A stretch of 64,000 nucleotides of DNA from Marimonas arenosa (GTDB lineage: Bacteria > Pseudomonadota > Alphaproteobacteria > Rhodobacterales > Rhodobacteraceae): positions 434,001 to 498,000 of the forward strand of contig NZ_JANHAX010000003.1 of the NCBI RefSeq assembly GCF_030848945.1, written 5' to 3'. Each line of letters begins with the position of its first letter. The first letter of the stretch is position 1. The notes below the pieces were generated by a model. The model made no database searches. It was given only the letters and a program-made list of their open reading frames with translations, and was not told where the DNA came from. The position numbers and the translations under genes were made by a program. Below are positions 1 to 8,503 of this stretch, piece after piece.

Positions 1-314
1 ATCCAGGCGATCTCGCGCTCCGGCCATTTTGCCGGCATCCAGCCGCCGGTCATGCCGACGGTTTCGCCGGTGTCTTTCAGGTGGATCATCCACATGCCGT
101 AGCCGCGGATATTCCAGTGGCCGATCTCGGCGGCATAGAGCATCCACGCTTCGTAGGAATTCAAGGGCCCGCCCATGAAGCGCGAGCGATAGGAGGAAAA
201 CGTCGCCTTGAAATCAGGGTAATCCTCGGCCTCGGGCCCGCGCAGGATCAGGCGCCGGGTCTCTAGCGTGGGGATGTTCTCGGTGTGGATCGAGAAACTG
301 CCGGTATCCATCAT
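1..314 (-). CDS. GNAT family N-acetyltransferase, C-terminus cut by window edge
   Basis: N-terminal part of a GNAT acetyltransferase running off the left edge. It opens with IPTLETRRLILRGP, the usual first strand of RimJ/RimL-like GNATs, followed by RSRFMGGP and an IGHWNIRGYGMW block. The first ATG (314) overlaps the TGA of the upstream GNAT gene in an ATGA junction, so the two are translationally coupled. A second in-frame ATG follows directly. It is the last visible gene of a leftward ffh-GNAT-GNAT-GNAT run. The substrate cannot be told; the acetyl-CoA-binding half lies outside the window. Confidence 0.85.
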   Translation of the reverse strand, partial: MMDTGSFSIHTENIPTLETRRLILRGPEAEDYPDFKATFSSYRSRFMGGPLNSYEAWMLYAAEIGHWNIRGYGMWMIHLKDTGETVGMTGGWMPAKWPEREIAW

Positions 315-862
315 GCGTAGGCTTCCATTCCACCATTTACGATTTCGGAGGGTTCAAGGTGCCGCCAAATTTCGATCGGCCCGTATTCCGGGTCGTCGTA
401 GACCTGCTCGAACCGCGCGCCCAGCCGGCGGGCGACGGCCTTGGACGGGTCGTTTCCGGGAGCGATCTGCGAAATGGCCGTGTCCCAGCCCAGCACGTCA
501 TAGGCGTGGGCGCGGGCGGCCAAGGCGGCCTCGGTGGCATAGCCCTTGCCCTGGCCGTGTGGCATCAGGGTCCAGCCGATTTCGCGTTCGAACCAGCCAT
601 GCGGGAACCACAGGCCGACCCGACCCTGATAGGTGCGGGTGTCCTTGTCCTCGAGCGCCCAGAAGCCATAGCCGCGCAGTGCCCAGTGGCCGAGGAACAG
701 GGCCAGCATCCGCCAGGTGCGGTGCTTGGGCTGCGGCCCGCCGACGAATTGCGAGGCCTCGCTGGCGTAGAATTCGCGCTCGTACTCGAAATCGCTTTCC
801 TGCGGCGCGCGCAGGATCAGCCGGGCGGTTTCGAGCGTGGGGATGGTGAGCGAGAGGGTCAT
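311..862 (-). CDS. GNAT family N-acetyltransferase
   Basis: Complete 183-aa GNAT acetyltransferase, expected to transfer acetyl from acetyl-CoA to an unknown amine or protein N-terminus. Visible landmarks are IPTLETARLILRAP at the N-terminus, the EREIGWTLMPHGQGKGYATEA core with the acetyl-CoA pyrophosphate-binding Q-G-K-G-Y-A loop, and NDPSKAVARRLGARF near the C-terminus, typical of the RimJ/RimL-like group. An upstream in-frame start at 940 would add a low-complexity Arg-rich stretch, so the ATG at 862 is preferred. That ATG overlaps the stop of the preceding gene (ATGA), and its own stop overlaps the next start. Confidence 0.9.
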   Translation of the reverse strand: MTLSLTIPTLETARLILRAPQESDFEYEREFYASEASQFVGGPQPKHRTWRMLALFLGHWALRGYGFWALEDKDTRTYQGRVGLWFPHGWFEREIGWTLMPHGQGKGYATEAALAARAHAYDVLGWDTAISQIAPGNDPSKAVARRLGARFEQVYDDPEYGPIEIWRHLEPSEIVNGGMEAYA

Positions 863-1152
863 GCGGTTCCTCCGCGCGGGAGGTGGCGGTAGACGAGGAC
901 CGGTTCGTCGAATTCGGCGGCGGTCTTGTCGTCGCGCCACGCGCCTTGGCGGCTCGGCGGCTTGTCTTGCATGAAACGTGCGCGGCCGGACATCAGGATT
1001 TCACGATAGTCAGCGAAGTCTTCGAGAACGGGTGCATGGAGAGCGAGGCGCTCGGCCACAAGCTGCGGCAGAGACGCACGCAGGATCGCGGCGAATTCCG
1101 CTGTGTTGCCCTCGATCGGCAATTCGTGGGGATATGCGGCTCGGGGCGACAC
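859..1152 (-). pseudogene. Internally deleted GNAT acetyltransferase remnant
   Basis: A 97-codon open frame with a GTG start one base after the ffh stop. Residues 33-60 (ERLALHAPVLEDFADY then SGRARFM) match the N-terminal strand and helix of the two GNATs downstream. The last 20 residues (DEPVLVYRHLPRGGTA) look like a GNAT C-terminus. The acetyl-CoA-binding core between them (about 85 residues) is absent, so this reads as an in-frame internal deletion of a third GNAT. It may still be translated as a linker in the coupled operon, but an acetyltransferase activity is not expected. The remnant reading is inference from comparison with its neighbours. Confidence 0.6.
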
Positions 1153-1153
1153 G

Positions 1154-2656
1154 TTACTTCTTCTTCCCGAACCCGCTGAGACCCGGGGGCAGCGCCATGC
1201 CGCCGCCGCCCAAGCCGGGCAACCCGCCGCCCTTGCCGAGCTGCTTGGCGGCCTGTTCCAGCGCTTGCTGGTCCATGCCTTCGGCCATGTCCTTGGGCAG
1301 TCCGCCCTTGCCGAACATGCCCTTCATGGCCTGTTTCAGCATGCCGCCTTTGCCCATGCGGCCCATCTTTTTCATCATGTCGCCCATCTGGCGCTGCATC
1401 TTCAGAAGCTTGTTGAGATCGCTGACCTCGAGCCCGGCGCCCTTGGCGATGCGTTTCTTGCGGCTGGCCTGAAGGATCTGGGGATTGGCGCGTTCGATCT
1501 TGGTCATCGAATTGATCAGCGCGATCTGTTGTTTCAGGATGCTGTCGTCAAATCCGGCCTGTTCGACCTGTTTGGCCATTTTGCCCATACCGGGCATCAT
1601 GCCCATCACGCCTTCCATGCCGCCCATCTTCATCATCTGTTCGAGCTGCATCTTCAGATCGTTCATGTTGAAGCGGCCCTTCTGGAAGCGCTTCATCATG
1701 CGTTCGGCCTGTTCGGCCTCGATGGTTTCCTGGGCCTTTTCCACCAAGCTGACGATATCGCCCATGCCGAGGATACGGCCGGCGATGCGCTCGGGCTCGA
1801 AGGTTTCCAGTGCGTCCATCTTTTCGCCAAGGCCGACAAAGCGGATCGGCTTGCCGGTCACCGCGCGCATCGACAGCGCGGCACCGCCGCGGCCGTCGCC
1901 GTCCATCCGGGTGAGCACGACTCCGGAAATGCCGATCTTGTCGTCGAACTCTTGTGCCACTTCGACGGCGACCTGGCCGGTGAGGCCGTCGACCACCAGA
2001 AGGGTTTCACGCGGTTCTGTCACGTTGCGGACGTCTTCGACCTCCTGCATCAGCACTTCGTCGATATGCAGGCGGCCGGCGGTGTCGAGCATGTAGACGT
2101 CGTAACCGCCCAAGGCCGCCTGCTGCTTGGCGCGTTTGGCGATGTCGACGGGTTTCTGGCCGGGCACGATGGGCAGGGTATCGACGCCGATCTGCTGGCC
2201 GAGGATGGCAAGCTGATCCATCGCGGCGGGGCGATAAACGTCGAGCGATGCCATCAGCACTTTCTTGCCTTCGCGGTCCTTCAGACGCTTGGCGAGCTTG
2301 CCGGTGGTGGTGGTCTTGCCGCCGCCCTGCAGGCCGACCATCAGGATCGGCGCGGGCGGGTTATCGACCTTGAGCTTGCCGGGGTCTTCGTCGCCGGTGA
2401 GCGTGTCGACCAAGGCGTCGTGGACGATCTTGACGACCTGCTGGCCGGGGGTGATGGACTTGGTGACGGCCTGGCCGGTGGCCTGCTCCTGCACCCGCTT
2501 GACGAAATCGCGGGCGACGGGGAGCGACACGTCGGCTTCCAAAAGTGCGACACGGACCTCGCGCAGGGCAGTCTTGACATCGTCCTCGGAGAGCGCGCCC
2601 TGTTTCGTCAGTCGGTCGAAGACGCCGGACAGGCGCTCGGACAGGTTTTCAAACAT
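1154..2656 (-). CDS. ffh: Signal recognition particle protein Ffh
   Basis: 500-aa SRP54 GTPase that binds 4.5S RNA and signal sequences of nascent membrane proteins and docks with FtsY. The N domain is followed by the G domain with P-loop GLQGGGKTTTTGKLA (about residue 105), DTAGRLHID and TRMDGDGRGGAA. The C-terminal M domain is strongly Met-rich (GGMEGVMGMMPGMGKM) and ends in a Gly/Pro/Lys tail. Length is normal for alphaproteobacteria (about 500). An AAGGAGG-like ribosome site lies just upstream of the ATG. It heads a leftward operon with GNAT-type genes and has a 5' leader of more than 150 nt with two inverted repeats. Confidence 0.97.
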   Translation of the reverse strand: MFENLSERLSGVFDRLTKQGALSEDDVKTALREVRVALLEADVSLPVARDFVKRVQEQATGQAVTKSITPGQQVVKIVHDALVDTLTGDEDPGKLKVDNPPAPILMVGLQGGGKTTTTGKLAKRLKDREGKKVLMASLDVYRPAAMDQLAILGQQIGVDTLPIVPGQKPVDIAKRAKQQAALGGYDVYMLDTAGRLHIDEVLMQEVEDVRNVTEPRETLLVVDGLTGQVAVEVAQEFDDKIGISGVVLTRMDGDGRGGAALSMRAVTGKPIRFVGLGEKMDALETFEPERIAGRILGMGDIVSLVEKAQETIEAEQAERMMKRFQKGRFNMNDLKMQLEQMMKMGGMEGVMGMMPGMGKMAKQVEQAGFDDSILKQQIALINSMTKIERANPQILQASRKKRIAKGAGLEVSDLNKLLKMQRQMGDMMKKMGRMGKGGMLKQAMKGMFGKGGLPKDMAEGMDQQALEQAAKQLGKGGGLPGLGGGGMALPPGLSGFGKKK

Positions 2657-2914
2657 TGCGGCCTCCTTGACCGGTTGTCGTTTGCCTGACCCTCATGTGG
2701 GGGCCAGACGGCGAATGCACAAATGCCCCCACGGGCGCAACGCGCTGGTGGGGGGCGATCCCGGGACAAGGCCCAAGGGACCGGAAGCCTGTGAACTTCC
2801 GGAGATTTACCGGGGATGTAGGCCTGTAGCGCAGGCGAGTCAAGCGTGAGGGTTTGACCCGCGCGACAGGGCCGCTAGGGTCGGCGCGTGTCGTGATTGC
2901 CGGAGGCAAGTTTC
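2657..2914. promoter_or_regulatory. Divergent intergenic region with two inverted repeats (ffh leader)
   Basis: 258 bp between ffh (leftward) and a rightward membrane-protein gene. Two inverted repeats are visible: GCCCCCAC at 2725-2732 paired with GTGGGGGGC at 2748-2756, and CCGGAAG at 2781-2787 paired with CTTCCGG at 2796-2802 with an 8-nt loop. Both would fold in the ffh 5' leader. They could be a structured leader, a terminator-like element or a binding site. A 4.5S RNA was considered and rejected. Confidence 0.4.
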
Positions 2915-4198
2915 TTGGAAGCGCTTCTTATTCTTTTTGCGCCGCTGCTCGAGATCCTGATGGTGCCGGTCGTGGCGGTAGCCGGCGCGGTGTTCAGTTT
3001 CGTCGGCGAGGTGCTGATCGCGCTGTTTGGATTGTTGTTCGAATTGCTTGGTCGAAAGCGGCGGAAAAAACTTCGGTCGGCGGATGAGGCGGGTGCGGGA
3101 CCGGCCCCGGCGCGCAAACCGCTGATTCCGCGCAAGCTGGTACATTGGAGCGCGGGGATTGTGTTTGCGATCGGGCTTGCAGGGATCGCGGCGAGCTATC
3201 TTTTCTTCGATCCGATCCTGCGCTGGGGGCTGAACCGGGCCGAGGCCAAGTCGGGTGTGGAGATCACCTATGAGCGCAGTGCCGGGAACCTTCTGACGGG
3301 CGAACTGGCGCTGGACGGCATCCGGATGCGGCGGCAGGCGGGTGCGGGTCTGGAATTCGATGTGACGGCGGAACGGGTGGCGCTGGACGTGGTGTTGACC
3401 AGCCTTTTGGCTGAGCCGCGGATCGAACAGGCCGAGGTGGTAGGCGTGCGTGGTTTCGTGACCCCACCCGAGCGGAACGGCAAGACGCCGGACAAACGCA
3501 GATCGAAGCGGCGGGCGTTCATTGCCGATGCCATCAGGGTCGAGGATGTCGCACTTGAGGTGCGGCCAAGGGGCACGGCGACCTATCCCTTTGTCGTCAC
3601 CCGGGCCGAAGTGGTGCCGTTCCGCAGCGAAACGGCGCTTTTCGATCTGCTGTTCCGCTCTAACATGCAGGCCCAAGTGGCCGGTCAGAGTCTGTCGGTG
3701 GAAACCCGGGCGATCACCGATTACGGGCGCGAGACCTTCTGGCGGTTCGAGGCGGTCGAGGCCGACAAGCTGAAGCTGCTGGTGCCGAGGGCGCCGCTGA
3801 CCTGGCTGAACGGCGGTACGGTCTCGGCGCGCGTCGATGACCGCTGGAGTCTTGAGGAGGACTGGATCGAGATGGACTGGCGGCTGGCCTTCGAGGGGCT
3901 TGAGGTGACAGCACCGGCGGGAGCCGGGCTGCGGGAGACGGCGCTGGCCAAGGGGTTCGGCAAGATCGTGGCGGCCAAGGGCGGCGATGCGGAGTTCCAT
4001 TACCGGCTGAACCTTGATCAGAAGCAGATCGCGGTGGCGCGGTCAGGGGATTTGTCAGGGTTCTGGGACATCGTGGCGGACCAGTTGATCGGGCGAGCGA
4101 CGACCGACGAGGCGAAGGACGCGGCCGGACAGTCCGATGGCAAGGTCAAAGGCGCGCTGGAAAGGATGAAGGGGCTGTTGCGGCGCGGCGAGGAATGA
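2915..4198 (+). CDS. Hypothetical membrane-anchored protein
   Basis: 427-aa protein of unknown function. A hydrophobic N-terminus (residues 1-45) is followed by a basic KRRKKLRS stretch. A second membrane segment (about residues 82-102) precedes a mostly beta-like soluble domain of about 300 residues, with repeated short strands and many Glu/Arg pairs. The overall look is reminiscent of AsmA/DUF748-type periplasmic proteins, but no diagnostic motif was recognised. The start is a TTG at 2915, preceded by GGAGG at 2902-2906 with an 8-nt gap; an upstream TTG at 2897 lies before that ribosome site and is less likely. No clear operon partner; a glycosyltransferase follows after 120 bp. Confidence 0.75.
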   Translation: MEALLILFAPLLEILMVPVVAVAGAVFSFVGEVLIALFGLLFELLGRKRRKKLRSADEAGAGPAPARKPLIPRKLVHWSAGIVFAIGLAGIAASYLFFDPILRWGLNRAEAKSGVEITYERSAGNLLTGELALDGIRMRRQAGAGLEFDVTAERVALDVVLTSLLAEPRIEQAEVVGVRGFVTPPERNGKTPDKRRSKRRAFIADAIRVEDVALEVRPRGTATYPFVVTRAEVVPFRSETALFDLLFRSNMQAQVAGQSLSVETRAITDYGRETFWRFEAVEADKLKLLVPRAPLTWLNGGTVSARVDDRWSLEEDWIEMDWRLAFEGLEVTAPAGAGLRETALAKGFGKIVAAKGGDAEFHYRLNLDQKQIAVARSGDLSGFWDIVADQLIGRATTDEAKDAAGQSDGKVKGALERMKGLLRRGEE

Positions 4199-4318
4199 CG
4201 GGTGGAGGCCGTACACGCGCGTCGGGGAGGACGGCGCTTTACCCGCGGCCGCCGGCCGACCGTTGAGGCGGACATGCGGGGCCTGTTCGGCGCGCCGGGC
4301 GCACGCTAGGCTGAGGTC

Positions 4319-5095
4319 ATGGAGAAGGGTGTGATCTATGTCGCGACCGGAGCAGGCTATCGCGCGTTGGCCGAGGCCTCGGCGCGGTCACTGAACGCGG
4401 TGCAGCCGGAGCTTGCGGTGGATCTGTTCACCGATGACCCGGAGGACGTGCAGGACGGGCTTTTCGACAGGGTGCATCGGATTGCCGATCCGCATCCGCG
4501 CTCGAAACTTGATTGCATGGCGCAGACCCGGTTCGCACGCACGCTCTACCTTGACTGCGATACGCTGGTGCTGGCGCCGCTGGGCGATCTGTTCGACGTG
4601 CTGGAGCGGTTCGAGATGGCGCTGGCGCATGACATGCGGCGCGACACGGCACTGATCCGCGAGGGGCTGGAGGCGGAAACGCCTTATGCTTTTCCGCAGA
4701 TGAATTCGGGCGTGGTGCTATACCGGCGATCGGACCGTGTGACCGGCTTTCTGCTGGACTGGGCAAGGCGGTTTGCCGAGGCGCAGGTGGACCGCGATCA
4801 GGTGATCCTGAAGGACATGCTGTGGCGTTCGGACCTGAGGTTCTACGTGCTGCCGCCCGAGTTCAACCTGCGCCGGGTGACGATGCTGGATGCCTGGGAG
4901 CCGGGCGATGTGCGCCCCACCATCCTGCATTCGCACCGGCTGAAGGACCACTTGGAGGGGCGCGGCGCGCAGATTGCCGATCTGGACGCGTTGATCGAGG
5001 CCGAGCGCGCGGCGCTGGAGGCGGAATGGCGCGGGGCGGGGCGGCTCAGGCGGTATCCGAAAGCTCCGTCTCCGAAACGCCCAACCAGGCGTTGA
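4319..5095 (+). CDS. Glycosyltransferase family 8-like protein
   Basis: 258-aa putative glycosyltransferase of the nucleotide-diphospho-sugar type. It starts with a Rossmann-like VIYVATGAGYRALAEAS strand. The DxD metal/sugar-nucleotide motif appears as LYLDCDTLVL at about residue 80. QMNSGVVLYRRSD and QVILKDML follow, the order seen in GT8-type proteins, and a conserved His (ILHSHRLKDH) sits near the C-terminus. The acceptor is unknown. The last 50 bp, coding for a basic tail, overlap the 3' end of the convergent membrane-protein gene. Confidence 0.78.
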   Translation: MEKGVIYVATGAGYRALAEASARSLNAVQPELAVDLFTDDPEDVQDGLFDRVHRIADPHPRSKLDCMAQTRFARTLYLDCDTLVLAPLGDLFDVLERFEMALAHDMRRDTALIREGLEAETPYAFPQMNSGVVLYRRSDRVTGFLLDWARRFAEAQVDRDQVILKDMLWRSDLRFYVLPPEFNLRRVTMLDAWEPGDVRPTILHSHRLKDHLEGRGAQIADLDALIEAERAALEAEWRGAGRLRRYPKAPSPKRPTRR

Positions 5096-5540
5096 TCGCC
5101 TGGGCGACACCGCGATGGTCGCCGACATTGGAATAGGCTTGGGTGAGCGGGATGTCGCCTTCGACCCCGCCCTTCTCGACGACCAGGGCGACGCGGTAGA
5201 GCGTGCCGCTGTCGCCGCTTGTGGTCTGGACCACGGCGCGCCGGATCTCGGACAGGTCATAGCGGGTGGCTGTCTGTCGGAAGACGTTCTTGCGGCGGAT
5301 CTCGGCCCAGCCTTCGGGGCGGTAGAAGACCAGTTGCACGCGGCGGACGAAGATGACGAAGAAGATCGGGGCGAGCAGCAAGCCGCCCGCGAGAAAGCCC
5401 AGTCCCATCCATTCGCCGTCGGCAATAAGGAAAACGCCTACGCCGGAAAAGACCAGGATGAAGCCGATGATCATGAAGCCGAAGAGCCACGGATTGTCTT
5501 CGGCGATCAGTGTGTGGTCGGTGTTCTTCTTGACTTTCAT
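5046..5540 (-). CDS. Small membrane protein with PH-like cytoplasmic domain
   Basis: 164-aa protein of unknown function. Two closely spaced hydrophobic segments (about residues 22-42 and 50-72, FMIIGFILVFSGVGVFLIA and GLGFLAGGLLLAPIFFVIF) are followed by a soluble domain of about 90 residues, RRVQLVFYRPEGWAEIRRK onward, resembling bacterial PH-like domains. The ATG at 5540 gives a sensible N-terminus (MKVKKNTDHT); upstream extension would run into the divergent lysR promoter. Its 3' 50 bp are antisense to the end of the glycosyltransferase gene. Confidence 0.75.
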   Translation of the reverse strand: MKVKKNTDHTLIAEDNPWLFGFMIIGFILVFSGVGVFLIADGEWMGLGFLAGGLLLAPIFFVIFVRRVQLVFYRPEGWAEIRRKNVFRQTATRYDLSEIRRAVVQTTSGDSGTLYRVALVVEKGGVEGDIPLTQAYSNVGDHRGVAQAINAWLGVSETELSDTA

Positions 5541-5611
5541 GGCGACAGAATACGCGTGTCCCGCGCCAGTATAAATTGCGTTTTTCCACGCTGTCGGCGA
5601 AAATGTCGTAT

Positions 5612-5631
5612 CTGTGTGAGCATGTGCACAG
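5612..5631. promoter_or_regulatory. Candidate LysR-type binding site
   Basis: Inverted repeat CTGTG-N10-CACAG in the 112-bp divergent region, ending 21 bp before the lysR start codon. Its size and place fit an autoregulatory LysR-family site. Assignment is inference from symmetry and position only. Confidence 0.35.
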
Positions 5632-5652
5632 ATTGATCGGAGCGAGGGTAAA

Positions 5653-6522
5653 ATGGAACACTGGGACGAGGTACGCACCGCTTATCATGTGGCGCGTTGT
5701 GGTACGGTCAGTGGCGCGGCCGAGGCGCTGGGGGTGCACCACGCCACCGTGATCCGCCATATCGATGCGCTGGAAGGGCGCCTGGGCGTGAAACTGTTTC
5801 AGCGCCATGCCCGCGGCTATACGCCGACCGAAGCCGGTGAAGACCTGCTGCGTGTGGCCAAGGCGACCGACGAGCAGTTCTCGCAACTGGCCGGCCGGAT
5901 CAAGGGCCGGGGCAGCGAGGTCACGGGCGAGCTGGTGGTGACGGCACTGCCTGAAATCACGCCGCTTCTGGCGCCGGTTCTGGGAGCGTTTCAGATCGAG
6001 CATCCCGGCGTGGTTGTACGGCTTCTGGCGAGCGAACGGGTGTTCCGGCTGGAATATGGCGAGGCCCATGTAGCAGTTCGCGCCGGGTCCGAGGCGCCGG
6101 GCGAGCTCGACAACGTGGTGCAGCGGCTGACGGTGCTCGAGGTCGGGCTGTTCGGGAGCTGCGACTACCTGGAGCGACAGGGCCGGCCCGCCAGCGAGGC
6201 TGAACTGATGCAGCATCACTTTGTGACGACCGACGACACAGAGTCGCGCGCGCCGTTCGCGGTGTGGCTGCGCGGTCACGCACCGGTTGAGGCAATGACG
6301 TTCCGGGCCGACGATTTCCGGGCGCAGGAGCAGGCCATTCTGGCCGGGGCGGGACTCGGCTTCCTGCCGCGCGCGGAGGCGTTGGGCAACGATGCGCTGG
6401 TCGAGGTGCTGGGGCACCGGGAAGACTGGGACGTACCGCTGTGGCTGGTCACCCATATGGACCTGCATCGCACTGCCAAGGTGCAGGCCCTGGTGCAGTA
6501 CCTCAAGGAACACTTCAAGTGA
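5653..6522 (+). CDS. LysR family transcriptional regulator
   Basis: 289-aa LysR-type regulator. The N-terminal winged helix-turn-helix is clear (RTAYHVARCGTVSGAAEALG, then HHATVIRHIDALEGRLGVKL, residues 8-52). A type 2 periplasmic-binding-like effector domain starts at about residue 92 (GELVVTALPEITPLL). It resembles the LysR group that controls an adjacent transporter. The TGA stop overlaps the GTG start of the EamA transporter gene (GTGA), so regulator and transporter are made from one message. The effector is unknown. Confidence 0.92.
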   Translation: MEHWDEVRTAYHVARCGTVSGAAEALGVHHATVIRHIDALEGRLGVKLFQRHARGYTPTEAGEDLLRVAKATDEQFSQLAGRIKGRGSEVTGELVVTALPEITPLLAPVLGAFQIEHPGVVVRLLASERVFRLEYGEAHVAVRAGSEAPGELDNVVQRLTVLEVGLFGSCDYLERQGRPASEAELMQHHFVTTDDTESRAPFAVWLRGHAPVEAMTFRADDFRAQEQAILAGAGLGFLPRAEALGNDALVEVLGHREDWDVPLWLVTHMDLHRTAKVQALVQYLKEHFK

Positions 6523-7418
6523 CCGCACGCGCCTTGAGTCGAGCAGGCCAGGGGCATCTGGCGATGCTGGCTTTTTCGGCGCTGGTGGCAGGATCTTTTT
6601 CGCTCGGGGTGATGGCGGCGCCGCACATCGCGCCGGCGGCGCTGAACGCACCGCGCTTTCTGATCGCCGCGGTTCTGGTGGGCGCCGCCGCGTTGATCAC
6701 CACCGGGATCCCGCGCGCGGCGGCGCAGGCGCCCTGGCGCTATTTTCTGCTGGGCGGGACCTTCGCCACCTACTTCGTTCTGATGTTCGAGGGGCTGAAG
6801 ACGGCGCCACCGGTCTCGGCGGCGGCGGTGTTTACCTTGACGCCAGTCCTGTCGGCGGTGATCGGATACGTGATGCTGCGGCAGGTGACCACGGCAAGGA
6901 TGGCGGCGGCACTGGCGTTGGGGGGCGCAGGGGCGTTGTGGGTGATCTTCCGCGCCGACTGGGGCGCGTTCCGGGCCTTTGCGGTGGGGCGCGGCGAGGT
7001 GATCTATTTCTGGGGCTGCGTCGCGCACGCCGCCTATACCCCGATGGTGCGGTTTCTGAACCGCGGCGAGACACCGGTGGTCTTTACCTTCGGAATGCTG
7101 GTGGCGGGATGCCTGGTGGTAACGGTTTATGGCTGGCAGGACATCCGCACAACCGATTGGGCGGCGCTGCCGGGGATCGTGTGGGTGACGCTGATCTATG
7201 TGGCCGTTTTCGCCAGCGCGGTGACCTTCGTGCTGCTGCAGTTCGCCACGCTGCGGCTGCCGGCAGCCAAGGTGATGGCCTATACCTACCTCACGCCCAG
7301 CTGGGTGATCGCGTGGGAGATCGCGCTGGGTCACGAGGTGCCGCCGCCCTTGGTGCTGGGCGGTGTCGGCCTGACCGTGCTGGCATTGTTGGTGCTCTTG
7401 AAGGATGAGGGGCATTGA
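6519..7418 (+). CDS. EamA/DMT family transporter
   Basis: 299-aa integral membrane protein with about ten hydrophobic segments arranged as two EamA repeats (about residues 15-140 and 155-295), the drug/metabolite transporter layout. SLGVMAAPHIAPAALNAPRFLIAA near the start and ASAVTFVLLQFATLRLPAAK in the second repeat are typical of the family. The GTG at 6519 is preferred over an upstream ATG at 6441 because it forms a GTGA junction with the lysR stop and avoids a non-hydrophobic extension. Substrate and direction are unknown; coupling to the LysR gene suggests local control. Confidence 0.9.
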   Translation: MTARALSRAGQGHLAMLAFSALVAGSFSLGVMAAPHIAPAALNAPRFLIAAVLVGAAALITTGIPRAAAQAPWRYFLLGGTFATYFVLMFEGLKTAPPVSAAAVFTLTPVLSAVIGYVMLRQVTTARMAAALALGGAGALWVIFRADWGAFRAFAVGRGEVIYFWGCVAHAAYTPMVRFLNRGETPVVFTFGMLVAGCLVVTVYGWQDIRTTDWAALPGIVWVTLIYVAVFASAVTFVLLQFATLRLPAAKVMAYTYLTPSWVIAWEIALGHEVPPPLVLGGVGLTVLALLVLLKDEGH

Positions 7419-7537
7419 AAGCATGACGTGCCCGGAACCGTCGCGTAAGCGGCCCGGCATCGCACGGCCGTGACCATGCTATGCCCTGTGTTTCTTTCTG
7501 AAGTGTCGATGCACGCGCGATCTGACGCAGGCCCGCC

Positions 7538-8503
7538 TCAGATGAACCCTTTCTGTCGCAGGGCGCGCTCGAGGCGGAACAAGTTGAGCCGAGCGCGGGG
7601 CTCGCCCGGCTCTTGGGGCTTGAGCGGGTGGAGGGTGGAGAGTTCGATCTCGCCGAAGGCCTTGAGCTGTTCGGCGATGGCGTTGAAGACGGCGGTGCGG
7701 TGGCGGCGTTTGATCAGGCCGACACGGGTGCCCGGCTGGAGCACATGAGCGGCAAGATGGAAGGCCGAGCCGTCGGCGCCGACCACTGCGCGGGCGGCCA
7801 TCAGGTGTTCGATCTGCTGGCGGATGGTGTAGCGCTCGGGATGAAAGACGGTATAGCCGGCCGCCGCCATCAGTTCTTCGATCTGGGCTTCCTGGTCGAC
7901 GAGACTGTCCTTGTTGGCGAGGCGTGTGCGCGAGACATAGAGTTTCTCGGGGCCGAGCGGGGCATAATGGGCTTCCAGCCGGGATCGGACGAAGCGGCGG
8001 AACACGGGCGTGCCGGTGGACCAGTTGAGGTGACCTACTCCCTGGCTGGGCACGAGCATTTCCTCGACGTGGGTCGGCACGGCAATGGGGGTGACGGGCA
8101 CGTCGCCGCAGAACACGCGGATCAGTTCGCCCAGCGTCTTGCCAAAGGTCATCTTGGGCTTGCGCCCGTGCATCGGTGAGAACAGAACACTGTCGACGGG
8201 CCCGTCGAGTTGGTCGAGTGCCCAGAGCCGTGAGATCGACTCGATGAAGAAATGGCCGAAATGCACCCGGCCGACGCCGCCATAGAGATGGCGGCCAGCC
8301 AGCTGTTCCAAGGTTTCGGGGCTTGGTCTCTCGGGGATGTCCGACCAGCGCGGACCGCCCATCATGGTGCGGGAATTCGGCACGATATCGCCTTGCGCAT
8401 CGAACACGCCGCCGGGCAGGTTGTGGCCCGCGGCGGGCGGCACGGCAACGGCACCGTGCAGCGTGTCGACATGAGGCGCGGGAATGCGATCGAAGCTGTG
8501 CAT
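7538..8503 (-). CDS. Glycosyltransferase family 61-like (DUF563) protein
   Basis: 321-aa protein resembling DUF563/GT61 glycosyltransferases. Visible landmarks are VGRVHFGHFFIESISRLWAL (about residue 80), LYVSRTRLANKDSLVDQEAQ with the family's R-x-R/N-E pattern, and AAGYTVFHPERYTIRQQIEHL followed by VVGADGSAFHLAAHVL near the C-terminus, where GT61 proteins carry a G-x-G/H-G-A-x-H-x-N-like motif. The acceptor is unknown. The ATG at 8503 overlaps the stop of the upstream ArsR gene (ATGA), making a regulator-glycosyltransferase pair. Confidence 0.75.
   Translation of the reverse strand: MHSFDRIPAPHVDTLHGAVAVPPAAGHNLPGGVFDAQGDIVPNSRTMMGGPRWSDIPERPSPETLEQLAGRHLYGGVGRVHFGHFFIESISRLWALDQLDGPVDSVLFSPMHGRKPKMTFGKTLGELIRVFCGDVPVTPIAVPTHVEEMLVPSQGVGHLNWSTGTPVFRRFVRSRLEAHYAPLGPEKLYVSRTRLANKDSLVDQEAQIEELMAAAGYTVFHPERYTIRQQIEHLMAARAVVGADGSAFHLAAHVLQPGTRVGLIKRRHRTAVFNAIAEQLKAFGEIELSTLHPLKPQEPGEPRARLNLFRLERALRQKGFI

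Noticed and set aside
1103-2689. 528-codon open frame opposite ffh
   Set aside because: His/Leu/Asp-rich shadow of the ffh codons with no ribosome site or domain.
2725-2802. Possible 4.5S (SRP) RNA next to ffh
   Set aside because: The stretch has GGACCGGAAG but lacks the conserved GGTCAGG...GGAAGCAGCC SRP core around a tetraloop, and the repeats fold as simple hairpins.
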